The notes beneath the pieces were generated by a model that saw nothing but the letters and a program-made list of their open reading frames with translations, was not told the origin of the DNA and made no database searches. A stretch of 15,498 nt of DNA from CAG-557 sp045540315 (lineage in GTDB: Bacteria > Bacillota > Clostridia > Oscillospirales > Acutalibacteraceae). Below are positions 1 through 6,548 of this stretch, piece after piece. Positions within the stretch are counted from its first letter, which is position 1, and each line of letters begins with the position of its first letter. The translations under genes were made by a program, and so were the position numbers. The DNA lies in assembly GCA_045540315.1 (NCBI GenBank), contig JAZQHA010000026.1, positions 1-15,498 of the forward strand. Reading direction: 5' to 3'.

Positions 1-112
1 ACTACTAGAGCCTTCCCACGGAAGATGCCTATGTTGGCAATGTGTAAAAAACGCGTGCGTCAAAACTGCATTTTTAACTATAGCTTGGGACGCGAATTCG
101 TTTCTTTTGCAA

Positions 113-139
113 GCTTTTCTTTCCGTAAAGAAAAGCGGG
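113..139. repeat. Hairpin-forming 24-bp dispersed repeat, copy 1
   Basis: Positions 116-139 contain TTTCTTTCCGTAAAGAAA followed by AGCGGG. The first 18 bases are almost self-complementary, with arms of 7 bp and the centre CCGT. The identical 24 bases occur in inverted orientation at 15341-15364, at the other end of the window. This is probably a dispersed repeat or terminator-like element of this genome. Confidence 0.55.
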
Positions 140-140
140 T

Positions 141-508
141 GGGTGCCGCACTGGATACTCCGCGTCACTAGGGTTTCGTATAGAATAAACTTCTTTGTGC
201 TCGCGGGCCAAATTTATTGAAGTCCAATGGAACGCTAAATCAAGTTTATGCACTCACAGCTAAGAGTTAGAGCGGTCCAACGGCACGCTGGTCGGTGCGT
301 GACAGCACTGGACGAATCGCGAACTGGGGTTAGCGTAAATTAAAAAAATTGTGCCCACGGCTAAAGGTTGGCGCGGTCCAGCGGCACGCTGGTCGGTGCG
401 TGGCCGCACTGGACGAGTCGCGCACTGGGGTAAGCTTAAAATTCAAATTTTTGCACCCGCGGCCGAAAGTTATTGCAGTCCAATGGAACTCGAAATCCCT
501 CTCGAAAC
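141..508. repeat. Degenerate ~101-bp tandem repeat
   Basis: Related units follow each other. The core GGTCCA begins near 274 and again near 375, a step of 101 bases, and a related AGTCCAATGGAAC core occurs near 477 (step of about 102) and near 221. The two central units share blocks such as CGGCACGCTGGTCGGTGCGT and CACTGGACGA. Within a unit, GTCCAG (376-381) can pair with CTGGAC (409-414), so each complete unit can form a GC-rich hairpin. The first unit seems to lack its right half, and a lone right half (GCCGCACTGGA) begins near 145. Short ORFs read across the units on both strands, but they follow the repeat rather than any protein family I recognise. No gene is called in positions 1-574. 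Confidence 0.65.
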
Positions 509-515
509 GTTTTTG

Positions 516-543
516 GTTACTTTTTTCGTTACAAAAAAGTGAC
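516..543. repeat. AT-rich hairpin (possible terminator)
   Basis: GTTACTTTTTT (516-526) can pair with AAAAAAGTGAC (533-543), with one G-T pair and a 6-base loop. It follows directly on the tandem-repeat region. A run of T in one arm makes it terminator-like in either direction, but no gene ends next to it. Confidence 0.4.
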
Positions 544-574
544 ATAGAAAATAAGGAAAAATAAATTTAAAATA

Positions 575-610
575 CCCCCGCACTATACCGCGCGGGGGCT
601 TATTTTATTT
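575..610 (-). terminator. Intrinsic terminator of ispD-ispF
   Basis: CCCCCGC (575-581) pairs with GCGGGGG (592-598) around a 10-base loop. It lies about 25 bases after the ispF stop codon on the minus strand. T-rich sequence flanks both sides, so it could also act in the plus direction. Confidence 0.8.
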
Positions 611-622
611 AATATATAATTT

Positions 623-1090
623 TTAGGTTAACAGACAAACCGCATGGGCAGCTATACCCTCAAAGTTGCCGGTAAATCCAAGGCCCTCCTCTGTAGTTGC
701 TTTAATGTTAACCTGCGAAATATCAAGCTGGCAAGCACTTGCAATGTTTGAGCGCATACTCGTAATATATTTTGCTAACTTTGGCTTTTGCGCGATAACT
801 GTAGCGTCGATGTTGGAAATTGCATAGCCTTGAGTATAAATTTTCTTGCACACAACTTTAAGTAAATTGATGCTGTCGGCATCCTTGAAAGTAGCATCTG
901 TATCCGGGAAAAGTTTGCCAATGTCGCCGAGAGCCGCCGCACCAAGAAGTGCGTCCATGATTGCGTGTGTTAAAACATCTGCGTCAGAGTGGCCAAGCAA
1001 TCCATGCGTGTGAGGGATCTCGCAGCCACCTAAAATTAAACGACGCTCTTCAACGAGTTTATGCACATCGTAGCCGTGACCAATTCTCAT
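623..1090 (-). CDS. ispF: 2-C-methyl-D-erythritol 2,4-cyclodiphosphate synthase
   Basis: IspF is a cytosolic enzyme of the non-mevalonate (MEP) isoprenoid pathway. It cyclises CDP-methylerythritol 2-phosphate and releases CMP. The 155-residue length is normal for the family. The start GHGYDVH supplies metal ligands Asp8 and His10, and LGHSDADVLTHA supplies His42. GDIGKLFPDTD follows, and ATTEEGLGFTG (residues about 130-140) is the family signature near the C-terminus. The ATG overlaps the ispD stop codon as ATGA, so translation is probably coupled. All expected motifs are present and I see no damage. A strong terminator follows. Confidence 0.97.
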   Translation of the reverse strand: MRIGHGYDVHKLVEERRLILGGCEIPHTHGLLGHSDADVLTHAIMDALLGAAALGDIGKLFPDTDATFKDADSINLLKVVCKKIYTQGYAISNIDATVIAQKPKLAKYITSMRSNIASACQLDISQVNIKATTEEGLGFTGNFEGIAAHAVCLLT

Positions 1091-1785
1091 AGCTTATCAA
1101 TCCTTAACTTTAATATATTTTTAAAAACAGAAACATCATCAGGTGTTGTTAGCTTAAAGTTTGAGTAATTACCCCTCACAACGTGGACTATTTTGCCCAT
1201 ATGCTCCACTAGCTGGCAGTCATCGGTGTAATCTTTGCCATATCTCTGCGCTACTTCCATCGCGGCTAAGTAAAGCTCTTTTTCGAAAACTTGTGGCGTT
1301 TGTATCGCCCATAAGGTACTTCTGTCTGGCGTGCGAACCACGAAATTTTCACTATTTATCACTTTTATTGTATCTTTGCACGGTACGCCCAAGGTGCTTG
1401 CTTTATGTGTAAATGCATCCAAAATAACACTATCTATTTCTTCTGAAGTTATAAGACAACGTGCTGCATCGTGAATAGCATAGTGCGTCGCTTTTTTATC
1501 ACAACGCGTTATTCCAGCAAAAACTGAGTTCTGTCGAGTGGCTCCACCCATTGCAAAACCTGCAAACTTATTAATATTATATCGCTTAACAACGTTTTCT
1601 ATTTGGTTACGATGCTCATCCTTGCACACAACGATAATTTCGTCTACAGTTTTAGCCTTCTCAAAAGCATTTAGTGTATAAGAAATTGCCGGTTTGCCAT
1701 TAAGCTGTAAAAATATCTTGTCTGTCCCCATTCTAGTTGAGTTTCCTGCGGAAGTTATTACTGCGGAAACAAAATGATTTTTCAT
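1087..1785 (-). CDS. ispD: 2-C-methyl-D-erythritol 4-phosphate cytidylyltransferase
   Basis: IspD transfers CMP from CTP to methylerythritol 4-phosphate, the step two before IspF in the MEP pathway. The 232-residue protein has the nucleotide-binding start TSAGNSTRMGTDK (residues about 11-23), then GGATRQNSVFAGI, IHDAARCLIT, GVPCKDTIKV, QTPQVF and TDDCQLVEHMGK, and ends with the usual KLTTPDDV region. The family normally has AAG where this protein has SAG, which is a mild change. The ATG at 1785 is preceded by AAAGGAGA (1798-1805) at about 12 bases. It is the first gene of a two-gene operon with ispF. Confidence 0.96.
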   Translation of the reverse strand: MKNHFVSAVITSAGNSTRMGTDKIFLQLNGKPAISYTLNAFEKAKTVDEIIVVCKDEHRNQIENVVKRYNINKFAGFAMGGATRQNSVFAGITRCDKKATHYAIHDAARCLITSEEIDSVILDAFTHKASTLGVPCKDTIKVINSENFVVRTPDRSTLWAIQTPQVFEKELYLAAMEVAQRYGKDYTDDCQLVEHMGKIVHVVRGNYSNFKLTTPDDVSVFKNILKLRIDKL

Positions 1786-1820
1786 CTGATTTATATGTCT
1801 CCTTTAATCCTGCTAAACTA

Positions 1821-1849
1821 AGTATATCACATATATGCATACTTTTAAA
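1821..1849 (-). promoter_or_regulatory. Possible extended -10 promoter of ispD-ispF
   Basis: On the minus strand TGATATACT (1821-1829) forms an extended -10 (TGn plus TATACT). At 17 bases upstream lies TTTAAA (1844-1849), a 4/6 match to TTGACA. It is the best candidate in the gap before ispD, judged by eye only. Confidence 0.4.
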
Positions 1850-1940
1850 TTTGCTCGCTTTTTGCCGAAGAACATTTTATTTTTTTCGCAGATTGTGAGC
1901 TCTTTTGATAAAGATTTGAGTTATTATCTATTTAGCAGCT

Positions 1941-2149
1941 TTTTGTGAAAATATCTTCAGTAAGATAAAAAAACAGAAAAATGGGGGGGCCGCAGATTTC
2001 ATTTTTTCAAAATGAAATTTGCGCTTGATAAAACCTTACTTATGTTAATTTCCTTGAAAAATTTTATCAAGCGCAAGCTCAGCTCCGCTGAGCCTGCGGC
2101 CCCCCATTATTACTGTTTTATTATCTTGTGTAAGATATTTTCAAAAATA
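1941..2149. repeat. ~210-bp imperfect palindrome with internal hairpins
   Basis: The outer arms (about 1941-1995 and 2094-2149) match as reverse complements: GAAAATATCTT, AAGATA, AACAG and TGGGGGGGCCGCAG all recur, with one G fewer in the right arm. Inside lie three further stems: ATTTCATTTT/AAAATGAAAT (1996-2018), the 13-bp pair GCGCTTGATAAAA (2021-2033) with TTTTATCAAGCGC (2062-2074), and GCTCAGC/GCTGAGC (2077-2093). The whole would fold as a branched cruciform. It ends about 20 bases before the spoIIAA start and so lies in or next to that operon's leader. It encodes no ORF. It could be a MITE-like element, a structured leader or a bidirectional terminator. Confidence 0.75.
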
Positions 2150-2168
2150 TAAGGATGGTGCAAAATAC

Positions 2169-2486
2169 GTGGACGTAAAAATCATAACGGATGAAGACAG
2201 CGCAACGGCAATCATACAGGGAGACATCGACCATCATACGGCTAAGGAAATTCGGGAGCAAATAGACGCATACATACAAGAACGGAAACCTAGATTTTTA
2301 AAGCTAGACTTTTCGAGCGTACAGTTTATGGATAGCTCGGGGATAGGCTTAATTATGGGTCGACATCGGATTATGCAGTTACTCAAGGGGTCGGTTAAGG
2401 TTATTAATATTCCTGAACATCTCAAACGACTAATAAAAATATCTGGCTTGTTGAGTTTAGGTGTAATAGCGGAAGGAGAAGTTTAA
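2169..2486 (+). CDS. spoIIAA: Anti-sigma F factor antagonist SpoIIAA
   Basis: This is a 105-residue STAS-domain protein. In sporulation, unphosphorylated SpoIIAA binds SpoIIAB and frees sigma F in the forespore. The signature FMDSSGIGLIMGR (residues 53-65) carries the conserved phosphorylation serine, most likely Ser57, equivalent to Ser58 in Bacillus subtilis. The start is GTG, preceded by AAGGATGG (2151-2158) at 10 bases. No better start is visible upstream, where the palindrome lies. It is the first gene of the spoIIAA-spoIIAB-sigF operon, and the next gene starts 2 bases after its stop. I found no clear sigma-H or sigma-A promoter upstream. Confidence 0.95.
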   Translation: MDVKIITDEDSATAIIQGDIDHHTAKEIREQIDAYIQERKPRFLKLDFSSVQFMDSSGIGLIMGRHRIMQLLKGSVKVINIPEHLKRLIKISGLLSLGVIAEGEV

Positions 2487-2488
2487 AA

Positions 2489-2935
2489 ATGGCACAAATA
2501 GTTAACGAAATGAAATTTGAATTTATCAGCAAATCGGCCAACGAGAGCTTTGCGAGGGCGACGGTAGCGGCATTTATAGCGCAACTGGACCCAACGATTT
2601 CGGAGATTGCGGATATAAAGACTGCGATTTCCGAAGGTGTTACCAACTGTATAGTACACGCGTATAAGAATGGGTTAGGCAATATTTACATATCGGTTAA
2701 AATTTTCGACAACGGACAAGTTATAATAAAAATTCGCGATAAAGGTTGCGGCATTGAGAACGTTAATCAAGCAATGGAACCCTTATACACGACGGGCGGT
2801 GCAGAGCGAGCAGGCCTTGGGTTTGCAGTAATGCAAAGCTTTATGGACAACATAAAAGTTATCTCAAAAGTTGGCAAGGGTACGACTATTACGCTCACGA
2901 AAAATATAATTCCACGCGTTTCGAAGCATGGATAA
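2489..2935 (+). CDS. spoIIAB: Anti-sigma F factor and serine kinase SpoIIAB
   Basis: SpoIIAB is a GHKL-fold ATPase and kinase. It holds sigma F inactive and phosphorylates SpoIIAA. The 148-residue protein shows the N box EGVTNCIVHAY (Glu49, Asn53), the ATP-binding DKGCGI (84-89) and ERAGLGFAVM (106-115), and the C-terminal GKGTTITLTK. The strong ribosome binding site GGAAGGAG (2471-2478) lies inside the end of spoIIAA. Its own last codons overlap the sigF start by 8 bases, which fits coupled translation of the anti-sigma factor and its sigma factor. All nucleotide-binding motifs are intact. Confidence 0.96.
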   Translation: MAQIVNEMKFEFISKSANESFARATVAAFIAQLDPTISEIADIKTAISEGVTNCIVHAYKNGLGNIYISVKIFDNGQVIIKIRDKGCGIENVNQAMEPLYTTGGAERAGLGFAVMQSFMDNIKVISKVGKGTTITLTKNIIPRVSKHG

Positions 2936-3584
2936 GCGAGAGCAAGTTGTCAGCGAAAATATTGGATTAGTGCACGCTTGTGCGAATAGGTTTAAAGGGC
3001 GAGGCATTGAGTATGACGATCTTTTTCAGGCGGGATGCATCGGGCTTATCAAGGCCTTTGATGCATTTGATACCTCTCGTGGAGTAAAGTTCTCAACCTA
3101 TGCAGTACCAGTAATTTTAGGTGAGATTAAACGGTTGTTTCGCGATGGGGGTGCTATAAAAGTTGGAAGAAGCTTGAAAGAGTTGTCGCTAAAGGCGACT
3201 CGTTTTGTTAATGCATTTACGGCAAAAAATGCAAGGGAGCCCACGATTAACGAGTTAGCGGAGGAACTGGGCGTAGAACCAACTATGGCGGCGCAGGCCC
3301 TTGAGGTTTCCAGAGCACCAATATCTCTCACGTCGGAGCGCGATGATGAGCAAACTCAAATTGACATACCAGTAGAGTCGCCAGATGAACGCTTAGCTGA
3401 GATTCTCGCGCTGAAACAGATGATAGCAAAGCTTAACGACAAAGATCGTTCAATAATTTTACTCAGATTTTTCAAAAATCAGACTCAAACTCAAACAGCC
3501 AAAGTTTTAGGTATGACACAAGTACAAGTTTCTCGGAGAGAACGTGTAATCTTAAATAACCTTAGAGTTCAACTAAGTAGCTAA
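2928..3584 (+). CDS. sigF: Forespore RNA polymerase sigma factor, sigma F
   Basis: This 218-residue sigma-70 family protein is the first forespore-specific sigma factor. Region 2 spans about 11-75 (DDLFQAGCIGLIKAFDAFD, then KFSTYAVPVILGEIKR), region 3 about 85-130 (EPTINELAEELGV) and region 4 about 165-215 with the helix-turn-helix TQTAKVLGMTQVQVSRRE. Sequence alone could suggest sigma G or B, but the position directly after spoIIAA and spoIIAB identifies sigma F. It is shorter than the roughly 255-residue B. subtilis protein because its ends are shorter; the domains are complete. Its ATG lies within the last codons of spoIIAB with no strong ribosome binding site, so it probably depends on coupled translation. 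Confidence 0.95.
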   Translation: MDKREQVVSENIGLVHACANRFKGRGIEYDDLFQAGCIGLIKAFDAFDTSRGVKFSTYAVPVILGEIKRLFRDGGAIKVGRSLKELSLKATRFVNAFTAKNAREPTINELAEELGVEPTMAAQALEVSRAPISLTSERDDEQTQIDIPVESPDERLAEILALKQMIAKLNDKDRSIILLRFFKNQTQTQTAKVLGMTQVQVSRRERVILNNLRVQLSS

Positions 3585-3626
3585 GTTTTATAAACGCGAA
3601 AATTTAGTGAACAGTATACAGACTCT

Positions 3627-3663
3627 GCATATACCAGTTAATGGGAATCCATTAACTGGATGC
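3627..3663 (+). terminator. Probable terminator of the spoIIA operon
   Basis: CCAGTTAATGG (3634-3644) and CCATTAACTGG (3649-3659) form a perfect 11-bp stem with loop GAAT, extendable by GCAT/ATGC. It starts 43 bases after sigF. The T run after it is poor (CTCTTGTTT), so termination may be partial or Rho-aided. Confidence 0.55.
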
Positions 3664-4115
3664 TCTTGTTTAAAACTTTGTGGAAAATGTGGATAATTAA
3701 AAGCAGATATGAAAAATAAATCGCCAAGCTCGACAAAGTTTTTCTTTTTTAAAAATTAAACGATATTATCCTCGATAAAATAGCTTTTTACGGCCTTGTT
3801 TAAAACTTTGTTGAAATTGTTAAAAACATACGTCATTTCGATTTGTAAAATATAAAAAGATACACGATTTGATTATTTTAGACACGATTTTCAACGCCTC
3901 ATAAAATTGAATAGTGGTCTCAAATCAGAGTTTATGCACTACAATGTTAATCAAAATGCCAAGAGTTTTATATGGTGTTGAAATCAATCGAGCAATCACA
4001 ACTCTTAACGCTAGAGCGAAACTTCCAAGTCAACGCGCTTTATTGTGAAATATCGATACTTTTTGGTGTTAATTTTGACAATTTTATTGCTTCTCGGAGT
4101 TTTTTTACAATGCGC
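3664..4115. other. AT-rich intergenic region with direct repeat and one DnaA box
   Basis: No supported gene. CTTGTTTAAAACTTTG occurs at 3665-3680 and again exactly at 3795-3810, followed in both by related sequence (TGGAAAATGT and TTGAAATTGT). TGTGGATAA (3688-3696) is a perfect reverse match to the DnaA box TTATCCACA. A single box is not enough to call an origin. The rest is AT-rich and shows nothing I can name. Confidence 0.45.
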
Positions 4116-4144
4116 TTGTATTTAATATGGACGTATGATACAAT
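4116..4144 (+). promoter_or_regulatory. Extended -10 sigma-A promoter
   Basis: TTGTAT (4116-4121), a 17-base spacer and TACAAT (4139-4144), with the extended -10 dinucleotide TG at 4136-4137. Transcription would start near 4151, leaving a leader of about 44 bases before the gene at 4195. This also argues against a start at 4135. Confidence 0.7.
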
Positions 4145-4194
4145 GTAACTATTGCAATTGTAATAATATTATTTTTATAAATGGAGATGTTAAT

Positions 4195-4782
4195 ATGTTA
4201 AGTCCTATTATAGCTGCGTTAGCAGCAATAGCTACGGCCGCTGGTGTTAATGTTGCAAGTTTGCCACCGAAAAAAGAACTCAATAAATTTGAGCAGGCGG
4301 TGTTAGAACAGGTTCCGGGTTTTGATGAGCAATTTCCTCAGGAACTTGGATGTTGGGATTTACAAGAGATTGGGATTCCTTTTGAATCTTGTACGACGCC
4401 AACATCTAAGATATCATCTCAAACAGAACAAATGAGAGCATATAATTTATACCTCAACTATTGGGTACCGCGATTGGCAAATACGTTGAAAGCAGGTTTT
4501 AATGCAAAAAACAAGTGTGAAGCACAAGTACTTATGACTCAGGCACTAAGAAATGAGCTAAACTTGGAGCAGAAAGATTGGGGCGAGTATTGGTATATTC
4601 CTGGTGTTTGCAAACCTTTGCCTAAAGATGAATCTGAGAAAATGCACGCACTTATAGAGTTGTTGGAAGATGGCGACAGTTTTGATGGCATTGCGCGCGA
4701 GCTAACGAAACGCTATAAGGCAAATCACCCTGAATTTAAAGACTACTTTCCTGAGCCCGTCGAACTTCAGCCTGTCGCGTAA
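4195..4782 (+). CDS. Uncharacterised 195-residue protein with hydrophobic N-terminus
   Basis: I do not recognise this protein. The reading frame could start at 4135, but that ATG lies within the promoter's -10 region. The ATG at 4195 has GGAG (4183-4186) at 8 bases and is chosen. Residues 1-22 (MLSPIIAALAAIATAAGVNV) are hydrophobic but lack N-terminal lysines, so this is at best a weak signal or membrane-contacting segment. The rest is soluble, with many aromatic residues, tryptophans and acidic residues (for example GCWDLQEIGIPFESC and WGEYWYIPGVC) and at least four cysteines. It is a single-gene unit with its own promoter and terminator. A real gene is likely; its function is unknown. Confidence 0.8.
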   Translation: MLSPIIAALAAIATAAGVNVASLPPKKELNKFEQAVLEQVPGFDEQFPQELGCWDLQEIGIPFESCTTPTSKISSQTEQMRAYNLYLNYWVPRLANTLKAGFNAKNKCEAQVLMTQALRNELNLEQKDWGEYWYIPGVCKPLPKDESEKMHALIELLEDGDSFDGIARELTKRYKANHPEFKDYFPEPVELQPVA

Positions 4783-4827
4783 AATATAAAGAAATTAATT
4801 GAAATAAATTTGGAGTGTCGAACAGAC

Positions 4828-4877
4828 AAGCATCGTTTTTTTAGAAAACCAGTTTGTTCGATGCTTTTTTATTTTTG
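4828..4877 (+). terminator. Intrinsic terminator
   Basis: AAGCATCG (4828-4835) pairs with CGATGCTT (4859-4866) and a T run continues to about 4877. An alternative outer pairing CGAACA/TGTTCG (4819-4824 with 4855-4860) is also possible. It lies 45 bases after the 4195-4782 gene. Confidence 0.8.
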
Positions 4878-5509
4878 CTTTTGTATAAAAAATAAAAATA
4901 GCCCAAGGCGTATTATAACTAAGTTTTCGACAAAATTTTTAGCCCAGCAAATATTTGATTTTTGCTATAACACGATTAAATCTTTTATTTATATTTTTTG
5001 TGCAACACCGTATGTCCGTGATAGTTCACGTTGAGTTCGTCCTTATTTAACTATGTAGCTGATAAAAGTCTGGTCTTCGGTAGATAGGTTTTTCGCGGCG
5101 TCGTATAGTGTTTGATTATTAATCAGTTCAATCTATCCATCAAATTTTGTTCTTCTAAAAACATCTGTACTTATAAATACGCAGAAAAACTAAAGCGCGA
5201 GCAAAATAGCAAAAAACACACAAATATTTTGTCCGCGACTTACGTGTCGAGGCACTCGACTACTTGTCCAAACTCTCACCAACAGAAAATTGGTCGTACA
5301 AAATTGCATCACGTGCCGTCTCGTGTTTATTTATTTTTGACTGTTTAATGTTGTCTTTTATACTATCAGAAATATAGTCGCACTGCTCGTTATTTCTTCC
5401 TATTCGTCGGGTTTGCTTCGTCTACCACCGGCAGCGCAAACCCGCTAACTATATTTTTTATCACTGTTTTTATTTCGCGAGCTAGAAAACCAAATTTTTC
5501 TTTTAATTT
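4878..5509. other. Intergenic region without a supported gene
   Basis: Two plus-strand reading frames of 74 and 78 codons (from 4810 and from 5112) lack ribosome binding sites and look like low-complexity AT-rich translation; the first also runs through the terminator. One hairpin stands out: CGGGTTTGC (5408-5416) pairs with GCAAACCCG (5436-5444), about 65 bases beyond the end of the truncated Stealth gene. It could be that unit's terminator, although no T run follows on the minus strand. Nothing else is recognised. Confidence 0.5.
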
Positions 5510-5911
5510 TCACATCGTGAATTGTTTTACATGAGGAGAATTAGTGTCAAACCCAAGCAAATCCTCATTTTTAACGTAAACAATCCTGTCGCTAATTTCC
5601 TCTGGCTCTTTTAAGAAGCGAACTTTATCATTTGGCATGATAATAAAAATCTTTCTGACCCATGGAATATTATTTAAAACCGAGCATAATGAATATCTCA
5701 GCTCCTTGTTATCATAATCTTTTATGATTGAGTTATCCAGCTCGCCCCTGCGTAAGGTGTGGTCCCACAAATCTGCGTAACAGTATACTACATCTATGGA
5801 GGTATCCTCTAAGCGTACCGATGTCTCCGCTGCGTATGAAACCGTTCCCGTCGGGCAAGCCAATGAAAATACAAACATCGCCAAAAAAACAAAACTTAAA
5901 AAATTTTTCAT
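5510..5911 (-). pseudogene. Truncated exported Stealth-type phosphotransferase
   Basis: The 133-residue frame starts at the ATG at 5911, giving a clean signal peptide (MKNFLSFVFLAMFVFSLACP, then an ...SYAAE cleavage region). It then has Stealth region 1 (IDVVYCYADLWDHTLRRG, about 39-56) and the first part of region 2 (DYDNKELRYSLCSVLNNIP and WVRKIFIIMPNDKVRFL). It closely matches residues 42-136 of the full Stealth protein at 7547-8791 and stops at FDTNSPHVKQFTM, before the DD-containing half of region 2. I see no continuation beyond 5510, so catalysis is very unlikely. It starts 29 bases after the TagD-like gene and ends the operon. Its 5' leader resembles that of the TagD-like gene, suggesting module duplication. 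A short translated product cannot be excluded. Confidence 0.85.
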
Positions 5912-5940
5912 ATAAACAGATCTTGCAAATATAATATTTT

Positions 5941-6498
5941 TTAGCAACGCGCACCTAAATTTTGTTTTATTTGCGTTGTGCTGATATCTGGTGTCCGTGG
6001 TAAATATATAACTTCAACGCCTTCTTCCTTTAAATAGTCAAACTTGCCTTTCCAATCGCCTCCCATCACAAATTTAGACACGTTATATTTGTGCATGTCG
6101 CTACATTTTTGCTCCCAAGACACTTCTGGCACAACGAGATCCACATACTTAAGCGCTTCTAAAATTAATTTTCTTTGCTCATAAGTGAAAAAACATTTTT
6201 TGCGTTTTTCGTTCCAGTTAAAATCATCTGTTGAAAGAACTACAATTAAATAATCACCTAAGGCTTTAGCTCGTTTCAAAATATTGATATGACCATAATG
6301 TAAAAGGTCAAAAGTACCATATGTAATGACCACGCACTTTTTCTCAGGTGTGTTATTAGCACAGCTTTCAGTGCATCCTGTAAGAATATCGGTATTATTT
6401 TGCCTCGAATCAGAAAGCGGCTGTTCTGCAAAAATGCTTACATGTAAAGTGGTAATCGTTATGAGCAACGAAATTATTAACGAAAAAACTCTTTTCAT
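5941..6498 (-). CDS. Exported TagD-like cytidylyltransferase
   Basis: The domain at about residues 54-183 is a glycerol-3-phosphate cytidylyltransferase (TagD) relative, a family that makes CDP-glycerol from CTP for teichoic acids and capsules. YGTFDLLHYGH contains the HxGH nucleotide-binding motif (67-70), WKGKFDYL and VEVIYLPRTPDISTTQI follow, and the last has the ISTT signature. It differs from normal cytosolic TagD (about 130 residues) by a roughly 55-residue N-terminal extension: a signal peptide (MKRVFSLIISLLITITTLHV, cleavage near IFA-E) and a polar linker. I chose the ATG at 6498 because it gives the clean signal peptide; an upstream ATG at 6516 is possible. The protein ends NLGARC, without the basic tail of its neighbours. 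Whether CTP reaches it outside the membrane is unknown. Confidence 0.85.
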   Translation of the reverse strand: MKRVFSLIISLLITITTLHVSIFAEQPLSDSRQNNTDILTGCTESCANNTPEKKCVVITYGTFDLLHYGHINILKRAKALGDYLIVVLSTDDFNWNEKRKKCFFTYEQRKLILEALKYVDLVVPEVSWEQKCSDMHKYNVSKFVMGGDWKGKFDYLKEEGVEVIYLPRTPDISTTQIKQNLGARC

Positions 6499-6548
6499 AT
6501 AAACACCATCTTTCAATTTTTATATACTTGCAGCGCAAGAAAAATATC

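Noticed and set aside
349..564. Arg/Ala-rich short ORFs in two plus-strand frames and one minus-strand frame over the tandem repeat
   Set aside because: All frames are open because of the repeat composition, none has a ribosome binding site, and the sequence is conserved as DNA units rather than as protein.
3664..3810. Chromosome origin near the DnaA box
   Set aside because: Only one perfect box, no box cluster and no dnaA, dnaN or rpmH nearby.
4810..5034. Plus-strand 74-codon frame after the orphan gene
   Set aside because: It runs straight through the terminator hairpin, has no ribosome binding site and has low-complexity Phe/Lys content.
5112..5348. Plus-strand 78-codon frame
   Set aside because: No ribosome binding site, AT-rich random-looking translation and no recognisable motif.
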